From positions 197,060,052 to 197,124,051 of the forward strand of contig CP136067.1 in the NCBI GenBank assembly GCA_032622095.1: a DNA stretch of 64,000 bases, written 5' to 3'. The first letter of the stretch is position 1. Every line of letters begins with the position of its first letter. Shown here one piece after another: positions 49,101 through 58,276 of this stretch. A program made the position numbers and the translations under genes. The stretch comes from Siphonodentalium dalli. Lineage: Eukaryota > Mollusca > Scaphopoda > Gadilida > Siphonodentaliidae. Under the pieces are notes generated by a model. That model was not told where the DNA came from. It searched no databases and was given only the letters and a program-made list of their open reading frames with translations.

Positions 49101-52100
49101 ACTGATTCAAAGTCACTTAGTTTATGGTATCCAAGTATGGGGTCATGTTCCGGAAGTCAAGAGAATATTCCTATTACAAAAACGAGCATTGCGTATAATA
49201 TGCAATAAGAAGTACAGGAGTCACACAGATCCACTCTTTAAAAAAGAGAATATCTTGAAAATACATGACTTACACACTCTAAATTCCTCAATTTTCATGC
49301 ATGACTGGTGTTATAACCGCCTGCCCGCGTCTTTTGGAACCATGTACAACAAACGAGCAAAATCAACCCCAAGACACCCGAATCCCGTACTGTTAGAACT
49401 CCCTAGAACCAAGTGGTCAGGAAAACTACCACACCACGCCTTCCCAACAACATGGAACAATATGGAAAAAGACCATACTGCTTGCCAAAGCAGGCACACA
49501 TTCAAGAAGCGCTTACAGATAGCCATGCTGAAAAATTACTCCGAAAATGTACGCTGTAAAAACAAAGGATGTCCCGATTGTGCTCAATAAACTACACGGA
49601 TAATCATAGTCATACTCGTTGTAGTTGTATAATCATAATACTATTCAAATAAGTTTCTTCTCAGCTGCATGTGGACACACGTCGCATTCTCGTTCCTAAC
49701 ATGCCCATATATACTGCCACACATCATAAATGTTACCGTACATTATCATGATTTATCTAACGGGACTATTACCATACACCACCAGATATACATAAACAGA
49801 TATATATATGTAATATTGATAATTTGAATTATCCCAAAACCTCACTCAACAAAGAGACTTTCCGACGATCCATATAGATTCTCATTCTGTTTACCTATAT
49901 AAAGATGGCGGTATCTCTCGCCTGAAACCGTTGTAGCAACAGAAAACAAAATATTTTGTTCCTAATATATACCCATGGAACTGGAACTGGAACTGAAACT
50001 GTTAATATGTTTTAGATAATTTGAACAGTTCAAAAAATTCCTATGGAAAGATAGTACATCTTCGATCTGATAAATCGTCTGGATTGGCTCACAACCACGA
50101 CAATACTCATTTGTGATATGCCCTAAGTACTAGATTCTAAAAAGTTTTATATATGACTATAGTCTGTACAAGTGCGTGGATCTGAAATACAAGCATCTAT
50201 GCTATTACGTATAGTTATACTTGTTTTAGGGGGTAGCAGGAAGACAGCCCGATAGGGCTAAGCTACCCCCGACAATACACTGTTATAATTTATTATGTAT
50301 TACTGCCACTGTATCATTCGTGTGTATTGTAAATAAACTATCCTATCCTATCCTATCCAAATGAATAATAGATCGTTCCAATGTATACTTCTATAACTGA
50401 GTGGGATAATCCATTTAGTATATAAAGGGTTAAAGGGTGAGGGATGCAGTTGGACACCCCCACCTCTAGCCCTGTCTCTTTGTCTCTATAGTTAAGCAGT
50501 GGTACATATACAATACATACCTTCTGGTACTTGGTCGGGTGTCTTCAAATCTCTTTCCTTCGCATCCATGTAGGCTCTACAATCTTTAACTAAAAGAAGA
50601 AATAATGTATGGCATATCATATTAAATGGTTTGTGTGGTGATGTGGCAGTTCTCACTACTAACATTTCGAACAAAATCAAAGAACAATTAGGTATCACAG
50701 CTAATATTCACCCAGTTCCAATTAAAATTATAACAGATATTCACCATCAAAGAATGGACAAACTACTACAACCAGAAGCCAGGAAAATATATAAATGAAG
50801 GAGGCCTCTCAACGTGCAGTTGTCTGCTACACACGCCCACAAGACTAGACATATGAACAGGTATCCCAAGACATCTTTTAAACAAGGTAAAATAATGTCA
50901 AATGGAAGAGCCTCTCCCAAAACCAATAAATAAGAAAAGCCCCAATATTCATATAGGAGTGCATCAGTGCAATCCGAGCTATATATGGGTGCTAACAATC
51001 CAGAAATTGGTAAATATGATCATCGGTTTCTTGCTTTACTTTCAGTAGTTCCCATCTTTCAGGGAGTGACCCATACCTGGCATACATTATACATGCTATA
51101 TACATGTACAGTGTACTTAGTACATGTTTTGTACACCCACATTTGAAGATGTCACGTTGACCTGGTGATTACCATGCATTTGTGTGTGTGGTCACATTCC
51201 ACGTATGTATATGTAATTATGTATATGTACGGGTAATACATTTAACATTTTAATATATTGCAAAACTCTGGGTCTTATGTAATGTTATGTTGATGGACTA
51301 CAACTTTCCTCTTGTATATAGTCGCCGCAACACAGAAATTGTGCGAATATACTGGTACAAGGAGAAGGTGATCAAGTTGGAAGGAGAACTGGCTGAACCA
51401 CTCAAAAAAAAAGTGATAATCGCATTTAACCCTTTACCCAACAAACCGGCCAAAAACGCCCAAATAAAGCTTCAACAGCCTAAAATATCTTCCATCTGTC
51501 TCAATAACACCATACAAATATGGATATCATTGGAACCGGTTCATTGACCACATTGTGATGGTTACAGTTATGCCCTGTGCCAATGCATTCTCTTATATAT
51601 GCGAGTCGACCATAGGTCGCCTCGCATATATAAGAGAATGCATTGGCCTAAAAAAATTCTTTTTTAACACTTTTTACCATTTTTTCTTACATTCTTTGAC
51701 AATTTTATAATTTTTTCTTACATTTTTTAACATTTTTTATAATATTTGTCAACATTCTTTGACAATTTTTTCATTTTTAATATGTGTTAAGCTAATGCAT
51801 TCTCTTATATATGCGAGGCGACCTATGGTCGACTCGCATATATAAGAGAATGCATTGGCACAGGGCCGTTCTGTTGGGTAAAGGGTTAATAGGAATCAGA
51901 ATCTTAAAGATAAGCTAGTCAGAGCTATAATGTAAACTTGGTTAATTCAGTATCTAAAGTTCATCTGTTCTCTTTTTTTCTATTTCTATCTCCCACATTT
52001 CCCACGATGGTTACGTCGTTGTGTGGCTATCTCAGTTTTCATGGTGAATGCCCCATTAATTACATTTTGTGGCGCATATACTAGTTTCTCTTTAAAGCAG

Positions 52101-55100
52101 TTTTTATTTTAAACCTTTCGGACATCGATTCGGTTTTTAAGAGAGATGTCAGATAACTAATTATCTGCATAATATAACATATACATGTCACTTTATACAT
52201 GGTGTTTGTGTTGGATAGTGTTTTTGGCTCGGATTGTCAGTGGCTTCAAAGCATTGTGCATGGAGTTATGGATCTACAATGGAGAGTAACTGTGCATATA
52301 GCTTACTAGTATACTGTCAATTAGGCTCAAAACAGGAGTAAAACACTTACCACCTTTTTGAAAGAAATATGTTGGTTTAACCTTTGTTTATTTATTTAAT
52401 GTACTCAATCCGATTCGATCACATATTGTCAGATTCCAACAAAAACAACATTTTTGAAATGCCGATTCAGTTATCAGAATTGAGTAATTGCCCGAAAATA
52501 ATGCTAATCATAGTCAACTATAGAATAAAATTTACCAAAACGTGTTATTTATCAACATTTTGTTCAATAAAATTTTGCTGGTTTGTCAAATATCTTACAC
52601 AAAAAAGCCACTTGATTTTAGAGTTATCCATCTTCATCCGCAATTTTGGTCAGAGACCCTCTTCTCGTCGACTGTTTACTGGGCCACCAAAAATTATCAG
52701 TGGTGAAAAATAATAGATTTCAAACATCGATATCTGATCACTCTGAGCTTTGATGAGGGTGACGACCCCCCTTTTCGTACGCCGGATGCGGGGTCTGTTA
52801 TGGCGTATTCCGGATGCCAGACCACCGTACGCCGGATGCCGTCGGCCACATATATCGGATGCCGGATGCTTCCATTGATAATTTTCTTGACGTTAAACAG
52901 CAAAAACACAACGAAATTACGTCCGCTAATTTATATTTCTTTGCTCGGACACTTTATTTTCCACAATTTAGCTAATTTTACGTCTCGTTATCACATCTGA
53001 CATATCTAAATATAATTGATGTCTGCTTGGCAATAATTTTGAATATGTAATTAATTTTTATTAAATTTTGAAGAATGTAGTTAGAAGCCTGCATGCTACT
53101 TCAATTTAATAACACCATTAACAAGACAGTCAATGACTGTGGAGACGTTCACCAAACTGTAAAGACTAGGAAGACTGGGACTCGGAAGACCATAAGAGTT
53201 AGTACTTGTCATATTCACTTAAATTAAAAACAAGTAGCCATAAAGAGGGACATAGCCTAGAGGGTCTCCGTTGAGCAGTGGGTGTCCACCTTGAAATATG
53301 GTCCAGATCCCCCAACCCCACATAGTCCATAGTCTGCTCCCTCTCAACTGAAGCAAACACACTCCCAAGTTCGTAAAATTCCTTTGCACATGTTGGAATA
53401 ATACAACTGACACTTCAAGCTTTCCTAACTGTGACAAAGTTACAACCTGACATGCTCCCCTGTTTTAATGGTGGACCCCATTCAAACGAATTTTTATTCC
53501 AACTCTCCATAGGCCATTTACACCAAATGCCATTTCTTGATTGGTCGAACCCATTTTAACAAATATGTAACCCAGTCCCAAGTAACACAATGATCCTCCA
53601 TACTGGTTACTACATATAGGCTAAATATGACTGATGGCTCTTGAGGAGCGCCATTTTAAGAATTACTTTGGGGGGAAGAGTTATGTCAATGGTCGCACCC
53701 CTATTTGACCTGGTGAACCCATTTCAACAAATCTGAACCCAGTCACCCAATGACTCTCTATACCAAATGTATACCAAATATGCCAAACGGTTCTTGAGAA
53801 GATGTTTTAAAAATGAAAGTGTCAATGACACTGTAACTCAACTTGGAAAGGGAATAATTTCATGTGTTAAAGTCAATTGAGTTATTAGAAATGTGGAAAG
53901 TTGAAAGGCCTAGTTATGCAAAGAGTAAAATCTAAGATGGCTGCTGGCAGCCATGTTTTTTTGCCGAATGACCCCAAAAATGATTAATTCCCATCTACAT
54001 GTCATTGTTAACATCCGTAACAAATTTCATGAAGATCTGACCAAAGATACGACCGGTAGCGCGTGTCAAAGGATTTAGTCATGCAAAGAGTAAAATCCAA
54101 GATGGCTGCTGGCGGCCATGTTTTTTTGCCGAATGATCCCATAATGACTCGTTCCCATCTACATGTTAATGTCAACATTCATGACAAATTTCATAAAGGT
54201 CAGACCAAAGGTATGACCTGTAGCCCGCGGGGAAGGAAATTGTTGACGGACACATGGACACAAGGACGACGGACGCCAATCCATGGCAATAGCTCAAACT
54301 TACAAAGTAAGTTGAGCTAATAACTGATGAGGGAAAGAATTATGTCACTGGCTCTGACCAATTCTGAATCCTAGTCACCCATACCAAATATAAGCTGAAT
54401 AGGTCTTATGGTTCTTGATAGGAAGACATTTTAAGAATTACAATGGATGGCCAAGTTACGTCCCTGGCTCCGCCCTTATTTGACCAGGTGACCTCATTTT
54501 AACACATCTGTATCCCCGTCACCCAAAAACCTTCCATACCAATTATAAGGTAAATAGTCCCGATGATTCTTGAGATGTTTTAAGAATTACTATGGATGGA
54601 AAGAGTTAGGTCCCTAGATTCTTGAGAAGATGTTTTAAGAATTGCTATGGATGGAAAGAGTTAGGTTCCTAGCTATGCCACTTTTTTGACCATGTGACCC
54701 CCATTTGAACAGAACTGAATCCCAGCCACCTAGGGACCATCCACACAAAATATGTCTCAATTCTTCAGTTCAGGTAAGCTAAGAAAATGCCTCCATCTTT
54801 CTCATCCAGTTTCCGATATGTAATCGCCTGAGAAAACAGGTATTTAGTTTTACTGGCCTAACTGTCAGATTCACCATTCACACTTGGCCTTGGGAGTGGG
54901 GTTGTTATCATAAGCAGGGTAATTTATATACAAACTCTCTTACAGGCAGAGAAATTTAGGCTATTAATCAATGCTGTCATTCCAAACAGATTTTGTTAAC
55001 ACTGCCATTTCATTTATTACTTTATAATCAATGTGACTTCTATATGGTTTAAGCATGTTCTCGATTTTAGACTGATTTAAACCAAATTTTGTTGTCACCC

Positions 55101-55913
55101 TGGTGGATGTTATAATGGTGTTATTTTTTTTTAAATTGAGCCTGATTGAGCAAGAAATTAATCTCAATTAAAGTAAAAAAATTAAAAAAAAATTTGTTAA
55201 GAGTTGTGTTCCTGGCCCCGCCCACATTTGACCCAGTGACCTCATTTGAACAAATCTGAACCCCAGTCACCCAAGGATCATTCAAACCAAATATGAACCC
55301 ATTTGGCCAGATGGTATTTGAGAAGATGCTTAAAAGAATTACTATGGAGGGAAAGAGTTATGGCCCTGGCTTCGCAACTATTTGACCCAGTGACCTCATT
55401 TGAACAAATCTGAATGTGAGTCACATAAGGAACATCCACACCAAATATGAACTCATTCGGTCCATTGGTTCCAGAGGAGAAGATGTTCAAAGAATTGTTG
55501 ATGGACGGACGGACGGACGGTGGACGGATGGACGTACTGGCCAAAGTATACTTGTGGGGTGACTGCACATACCCATGAATACTTGTGGGGTGCGATCTTT
55601 TGTTTGAGTAAATTGTGGGGTGCAACCCACAACTGACGATTTTTTAAAGAGCGTATTTTTAAAGAGCGGGACAATGAGTGCCCGTGCCTCACAAATGCTT
55701 CAATAATTAATCACTGATCAAATTGCATGATATTGCGAGTGTGACATGATGAGGTGTTTGTAAACATGAATTATTATAATCTTAACTCCTAGAGTTATGT
55801 GAAATCATAACATTGTTAGATTTATTATACTATACTGCACATGTATAATGCTATACGTTTGTTAAAGGTACTCAACCCGAATCAACGCTCGCAAATTACT
55901 ATTTCCTTGGCTT

Positions 55914-55948
<35 letters not shown>

Positions 55949-58276
55949 AAAACATTTGATTCGAGTCGAGGAACCCATCCATCACAGCTCAGAGTGATCA
56001 AATATCGATGTTTGAAATCTATTATTTTAGGTGGCCCAATACGGAGACTAATTCCAATACCTCATGCCAACGTTCACTTCGTTCCCGAGTCTGTTTTCAA
56101 TAAATTTAATCAAATAGTATTCCGGATGCCGCCTCTCTGTTATGGCGTATTCCGGATGCCGGTGTCCATTTTAAGCCGGATGCTGGATGCCAGGGGGAGG
56201 GGGGTCGTCACCCTCTTTGATGGGAGGGTTCTTCGACTCAAATCAAATATTTTTTACCCCTGAAGCCAAGGAAATAGTTAAAGTGATGTGAAACACACCG
56301 ATAGGGTTCTCAAATAAAAATTGAGAATAAACTTGCTCAAAGTAGTTACTTTTTACGAATATTAATCCAAATTGACAACACACACTGTGATTCTTATATA
56401 TTAATTAAATACAACGACTCGCGATGGCGAAATCATTTGTGTTAGATTATCGATGATAGTTGCGTCCCGAATCGAGATGTAAATTTTGAGGCTATGAAAA
56501 TTTAAATCAGCACAAACTCAAGATTTCTATATGATTTCGATATCAAAATGATGAGCTTACTGATAATTTTATGCATGTACATATTCAAGTATATGGCATA
56601 CCAAAACACCACATGATATATGCTATGTTGACTCCTATACTTGAGATGCAATAAAAATAATTTGTTTAACCACAGTTGATGTTTTGCTCAGAGTCCCCCC
56701 TGCACTATAATTTGGGTCTGCACTTTTATTAACTTTCAATGGAATTCCCCCCCTGCACAGCCCTGCACTATTATTTGGGCCTGCACTTTTATTTGGAGCC
56801 CGAGAGTACATTTCGCCAGTTGGTATAGCGCCCGAATACTAACTTACCAGTTTCACGCACCCAAACAAGTACATAATATGTCTTTAATTCGGATTATGCA
56901 TCTTTATCTTCTATTCTGTTGATCCACAAACAAAATCAGGGTTTTTTTTTAGATGCGCCGGACTTCAGTAGGGTACTGCGTTATGCAGTAGGTCCCTAGA
57001 TTTGCGTAGGTCTCCGTAGGTCACTCAATTCGCGTAGGTCCCCGCAGTAATGCAATATATAGTAGGTCTACATGATTTATTGACTGATAAAATGGATTGA
57101 TGCCACTAAATGTTCATGTTCGATGTTACTTTGCATATTTTTTTTTATAATTAATTTTCCAATATCTGATGGGTTTGTTTGCTTAGTGATACTTAGACTA
57201 GAGGATGAAGCCTAACTAAAATTACGTGATTTCTGATCGGGAAAATAAGAGGATTATCTTGCTGGCTTCGGGATACAATCAAAACACGATCACTTAATTA
57301 GCAGGAATTTTTAATCCACTCTGCGAAGTTTAATCAACAGTTGGCGCGTTTAATCAACAGGTGTTGATTAATTGTAAAATTTGAACAGATGGCTTTATTT
57401 ATATAGTAAGATATGCGATCGTGCATGGTAGTTACATTTGTATACAAATAAAATGGTAAGTATAACATTGAAATTTAATTATTTATTTGTCACTCATCTA
57501 TGAGTAGGTGAAAAAGTACTAAGTTATGTTTAGTAAATAAATGCAAAAATATATCCAGTTATTAAATGAGTTATCCTCCAGTTAATATCTTATCCCGAAG
57601 CCAGCAAGATAATCCTCTTATTTCCCGATCAGAAATCACGTAAATTTAGTTAGGCTTCATCCTCTAGTCTAAGCATCGACGTATAAGTATCACTAAGCAA
57701 ACAAACCCATCAGATTTGGGAAACTAATTATAAAAACAAATATGCAAAGTAACATTTAACATGATCATTTAGTGGTATCATTCCATTTTTTCAGTCAATA
57801 AATCATGTAGACCTACTATATATTGCATTACTGCGGGGACCTACGCGAATTGAGTTATCTACGGAGACCTACGGAGACCTACGCAAATCTAGGGACCTAC
57901 TGCATAACGCGTCACCGCTTCAGTATAATATATTGAACTTACATATTATTACGTGGCATTCTTCTATGACATCATATCTTTCCAGAATCTTCAGGTTATC
58001 CCACAATTGTCCAATATTCGCTCCAGGTCGTCTTTCCCACTCGTCAAGCATTGCTGATGTATGCAGAGGCTGCCTTTCAAAGAGTCTAATTTCTTGTATA
58101 GAAAATCCAATGATTTCACTCATTCCTCGAAAATCTGTAACGTAGCCCTCTTGGCATTCTGTTACAGACTCAGAATCAAGAAATAAACTAAGTTTTCTCC
58201 TGGACGATGACCTTAACGCTGACACGGGCACCCTATCGTACCCAGGTTCCAGAATATATTGTTGATCCACTTCCAT
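36675..58276 (-). CDS. MYD88: MyD88, Toll/IL-1 receptor signalling adaptor; complete, seven coding exons
   Basis: Exons run 58276-57943, 50589-50521, 46634-46554, 44446-44251, 42586-42495, 37999-37682 and 37105-36675. All junctions are GT..AG with matching phases, giving 1521 nt or 506 residues. Residues about 17-106 are a death domain (KLSLFLDSE, MSEIIGF, MLDEWERRPGANIGQLWDNL). Residues about 107-161 are the intermediate segment. Residues about 170-306 are the TIR domain: box 1 YDAFVCYNPEN, box 2 VPMRDDLPGG with the BB-loop proline at 212, then LSSSYLRSTQCDFQTKFA, and box 3 with W294 and W296. Residues 307-506 are a Ser/Thr-rich tail ending NGFYLV. MyD88 joins receptor TIR domains to IRAK kinases through its death domain in the cytosol. 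Vertebrate forms are about 296 residues and stop shortly after the TIR, so the tail is an extension. An in-frame TAA 18 nt upstream supports the chosen ATG. Introns are packed with mobile DNA. Confidence 0.95.
37189..37455. repeat. fragment of the AGGTACTCAATCC family in MyD88 intron 6
   Basis: Contains ggggtaaaaaatatttgatt and cacccatcaaagctcag, shared with other copies. The left end is partly present (aaagatgcataatccg). Confidence 0.7.
37682..37999 (-). CDS. MYD88: MyD88 exon 6: TIR box 3 and start of tail
   Basis: A 318-nt exon between ttatttttcag and GAGA/gtaagt. It encodes ARSKKLIPVLLENIPFPEI, RFVTICDFTKPD and MRWSWERLASAITAP (box 3), then begins the Ser-rich tail (SLSFDGSVNWESSD, SIESLSDSSSASYS). 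A 352-bp inverted-repeat element ends 41 bp upstream of the acceptor. Confidence 0.95.
38040..38391. mobile_element. 352-bp inverted-repeat MITE, PIF/Harbinger-like
   Basis: Terminal repeats GTGAACGTTCAGACGACC and its complement are flanked by TTA on both sides (38037-38039 and 38392-38394), a 3-bp duplication as in PIF/Harbinger. Arms extend about 40 bp. It lies in MyD88 intron 5, 41 bp from the exon 6 acceptor. Confidence 0.7.
38392..41640. repeat. MyD88 intron 5: long tandem-core repeat region
   Basis: Block 38866-38966 recurs at 53121-53222. From 39300 on, degenerate units of about 155 bp (gacctcatttgaacaaatctga, accaaatatgaaccca, gagttatggccctgg) recur. They end twice in gacggacgg-type tracts followed by tcaggtgagct (39660-39760 and 41465-41552). 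A poly-C run lies at 41001. Confidence 0.6.
40375..40640. repeat. decayed family B copies in MyD88 intron 5
   Basis: Two weak palindromes (about 40395-40465 and 40550-40632) with gaggtcc and ggaacctcattct motifs. Confidence 0.55.
41650..41770. mobile_element. family A MITE, left arm deleted
   Basis: The first bases CAGTAAT are joined directly to the loop and a complete right arm. In MyD88 intron 5. Confidence 0.8.
41771..42494. other. MyD88 intron 5, remainder
   Basis: Family E repeat at about 42130-42470. The rest is unassigned. Confidence 0.5.
42495..42586 (-). CDS. MYD88: MyD88 exon 5: TIR centre
   Basis: A 92-nt exon between tttgatttcag and CCAG/gtaaga. It encodes CKRMIIILSSSYLRSTQC, then DFQTKFAHALAPG, the betaC-to-helixC part of the TIR fold. 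The CDFQ-KFA run is strongly MyD88-like. Confidence 0.95.
42750..42925. repeat. AT-rich minisatellite, about 31-33 bp unit
   Basis: Five to six copies of acatattccatattatatac plus ccattatacac, in MyD88 intron 4. Confidence 0.9.
43353..43799. mobile_element. composite TTAA element (CAGTGCC ends) with damaged hairpin
   Basis: Starts TTAACTCTTTCAGTGAC. It has an internal TTAA-type end at 43617-43620 and a partly deleted hairpin (about 43695-43753), then ends in GGCACTGAAAGGGTTAA. In MyD88 intron 4. Confidence 0.75.
44037..44198. mobile_element. family A palindromic MITE, loop deleted
   Basis: Both outer arms are present; the central GAGAGC loop region is missing. In MyD88 intron 4, about 50 bp downstream of exon 4. 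Confidence 0.8.
44251..44446 (-). CDS. MYD88: MyD88 exon 4: TIR boxes 1 and 2
   Basis: A 196-nt exon between gatcaacag and GATAG/gtaata. It contains LYDAFVCYNPENTDD (box 1, first beta strand), FVQKMIDKLE (helix A), LKLLVPMRDDLPGG (beta B and the BB loop with its proline) and YSISAKLIQDR. Confidence 0.95.
44572..44943. repeat. double hairpin cassette, orphan copy
   Basis: taccctgtgccaatg... hairpin (about 44576-44650), spacer with ctgcagggagacccac, mirrored hairpin (44872-44942), then the inner arm of a CAGTGCC family element (tatatgggttgatac). Terminal TTAA repeats are not complete. In MyD88 intron 3. Confidence 0.75.
45339..45551. mobile_element. family A palindromic MITE
   Basis: A full-length copy in MyD88 intron 3. 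Confidence 0.87.
45700..45862. repeat. diverged hairpin cassette pair
   Basis: ccctatgccgatgcattctc and gcactggcacaggg ends with degenerate hairpins inside. It is bounded by ttaaccctttcatgaatg (45659) and catgaaagggttaa (45901), apparently a further TTAA-flanked relative. Confidence 0.6.
46013..46488. mobile_element. TTAA element (CAGTGCC ends) with hairpin cassette
   Basis: Close copy of 34836-35324, with its hairpin at about 46062-46132. It ends 66 bp from MyD88 exon 3, in intron 3. Confidence 0.82.
46554..46634 (-). CDS. MYD88: MyD88 exon 3: intermediate segment
   Basis: An 81-nt exon between tgtttccag and GATG/gtatgt. It encodes an acidic linker, TEQSDMDFDESKFMTIQD, joining the death and TIR domains. 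It is poorly conserved in sequence in the family, so it is supported by splice signals and phase rather than similarity. Confidence 0.85.
46790..47830 (+). mobile_element. element H-like copy, interrupted by a TTAA element
   Basis: aacaagagcatagatgg start, cores with gggccataactctggtg and ttatcatccgga, ending in gacggtcaggaggatggacag. The 583-bp element at 47166-47748 lies inside. Confidence 0.65.
47166..47748. mobile_element. 583-bp TTAA element (AGGGGTACTGTAC ends)
   Basis: TTAAAGGGGTACTGTA / TACAGTACCCCTTTAA. It interrupts a tandem-core repeat: ...ggtcgagc before, agcgagttagaac after, with TTAA on both sides. In MyD88 intron 2. Confidence 0.82.
47836..48004. mobile_element. family A palindromic MITE, left arm partly deleted
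   Basis: The outer left arm is joined to the loop by a deletion and the right arm is complete. In MyD88 intron 2. Confidence 0.8.
48187..49590 (+). CDS. LINE reverse transcriptase, 5'-truncated but open frame
   Basis: The frame is open from the element's first base to TAA, 467 residues. The first in-frame ATG is at 48283, but the similarity begins before it (ITNYRPISILPSFSKLLEK), so the ATG is not the original start. Reverse transcriptase motifs appear in order: FRPNHST; FIDLSKAFDTIDHNIL with the first catalytic Asp; GVPQGSILGP; and YADDTTLF with the catalytic Asp pair. A thumb-like region and a Cys-rich end (VRCKNKGCPDCAQ) follow. No endonuclease or RNase H domain is present in this copy. 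It resembles CR1/jockey-group elements, but the clade cannot be fixed by eye. The lack of stops suggests a young insertion. Confidence 0.88.
   Translation, partial: VIPIPKINNSKEITNYRPISILPSFSKLLEKIMQKRLVDFLNEHEILNKHQYGFRPNHSTFHPIMHLLDHLVKNNDIPTRDSTLAVFIDLSKAFDTIDHNILISKLDHYGIRGVAMSWFHSYLNDRRQYVEYSGSTSSLMNTSCGVPQGSILGPIIFLIYVNDMVNSTTMDILSYADDTTLFTSGKDGELVYSYANKELANVSDWCCCNKLSININKSNYMLLHPQNNDKKWNTSKLKLNNIELNRIGNLGRESSTKFLGIHIDENLTFNKHISVICSKISHAIYCMNKVKHFFPSKALKTLYYALIQSHLVYGIQVWGHVPEVKRIFLLQKRALRIICNKKYRSHTDPLFKKENILKIHDLHTLNSSIFMHDWCYNRLPASFGTMYNKRAKSTPRHPNPVLLELPRTKWSGKLPHHAFPTTWNNMEKDHTACQSRHTFKKRLQIAMLKNYSENVRCKNKGCPDCAQ
48187..50355 (+). mobile_element. 5'-truncated non-LTR retrotransposon (LINE)
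   Basis: A 2.17-kb insertion flanked by the 6-bp repeat tccaaa (48181-48186 and 50356-50361). It interrupts an older dispersed repeat: the left flank ends ...acacccctccaaa and the right flank resumes tgaataatag, and the uninterrupted sequence is present at about 28484-28510. It starts within reverse transcriptase and ends with a (TCCTA)n tail after aataaac, so the 5' end is missing as usual for LINE copies. It lies in MyD88 intron 2, antisense to the gene. Confidence 0.9.
50521..50589 (-). CDS. MYD88: MyD88 exon 2: end of death domain / intermediate segment
   Basis: A 69-nt exon between ttcttttag and GAAG/gtatgt. It encodes KDCRAYMDAKERDLKTPDQ, charged and compatible with the C-x-K/R-Y region after the MyD88 death domain. 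Phase is 2 nt in, 1 nt out. Confidence 0.88.
50590..51425. other. MyD88 intron 1, proximal part
   Basis: Holds a 70-codon + strand open stretch (50589-50798; TNISNKIKEQLGITANIHP, TDIHHQRMDKLLQPEARK) that reads like real protein but matches nothing I recognise. It may be a fossil transposon ORF. The hydrophobic - strand frame 50747-50998 is not credible. Confidence 0.4.
51426..51889. mobile_element. TTAA element (CCCTTTACCC ends) with double hairpin, reverse orientation
   Basis: Mirrored hairpins at about 51574-51648 and 51792-51868 with a 140-bp AT-rich spacer. In MyD88 intron 1. Confidence 0.85.
51890..52395. other. MyD88 intron 1, no feature seen
   Basis: Unassigned AT-rich sequence. Confidence 0.4.
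52396..52756. mobile_element. TTAA-family element fragment (AGGTACTCAATCC type)
   Basis: The left end is slightly damaged (tgtactcaatccg). The body runs to gctttgatga, where a GGATGCC-rich sequence takes over (52757). In MyD88 intron 1. Confidence 0.7.
52757..52870. repeat. GGATGCC-rich repeat
   Basis: Starts gggtgacgaccccc and contains repeats of tacgccggatgc and tattccggatgcc. An inverted relative lies at about 56105-56216, ending ggggtcgtcaccctc. Confidence 0.65.
53100..55545. repeat. MyD88 intron 1: tandem-core repeat region with element F inside
   Basis: Block 53121-53222 matches 38866-38966. Degenerate 155-bp cores run 53600-53815 and 54330-55500, ending in a (GGAC)n tract (55503-55532). 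A 505-bp element F copy, 53816-54320, runs from aatgaaagtgtcaatgacac to hairpin acttacaaagtaagt and tgagctaa. Confidence 0.65.
55862..56280. mobile_element. TTAA-family element, interrupted, with poly-G tract
   Basis: TTAAAGGTACTCAACCC start. A run of 31 G lies at 55917-55947. A GGATGCC-rich insert occupies about 56041-56216, after which the family sequence resumes. The right end is lost. Confidence 0.7.
56281..56962. other. MyD88 intron 1: family E fragment and unassigned sequence
   Basis: 56281-56480 is a reversed family E piece. Two copies of ccctgcacta and ttatttgggcctgcac occur around 56695-56805. Confidence 0.5.
56971..57917. mobile_element. 947-bp long-terminal-inverted-repeat element in MyD88 intron 1
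   Basis: Arms of about 305 and 328 bp (56971-57275 and 57590-57917) are nearly perfect inverted copies. They start GCGTTATGCAGTAGG after a few mismatched bases and are flanked by the 8-bp duplication cttcagta (56963-56970 and 57918-57925). The 315-bp loop shows repeats of gtttaatcaacag. No coding region. Superfamily not certain; the 8-bp duplication is compatible with hAT. It ends 17 bp beyond the exon 1 donor. Confidence 0.85.
57943..58276 (-). CDS. MYD88: MyD88 exon 1: start codon and death domain
   Basis: This exon has 111 codons plus 1 nt and carries nearly all of the death domain. The consensus donor GTAAGT at 57942 was chosen over an earlier GTAATA (57952) because only it gives the 1-nt overhang needed by exon 2; the junction codon is Phe112. 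The start context is AAC-ATG-G. In-frame ATG-TAA lies just upstream, so either the true ATG is at 58276 or a 5' intron was missed. Confidence 0.93.

Noticed and set aside
50747-50998. Hydrophobic 83-codon frame on the - strand
   Set aside because: It overlaps a more protein-like + strand stretch, has no splice support, and its apparent membrane character is a by-product of AT/CT-rich sequence.
57951-57953. Alternative exon 1 donor GTAATA
   Set aside because: It would leave phase 0, while exon 2 needs one preceding base; the GTAAGT 10 bases further on is consensus and in phase.
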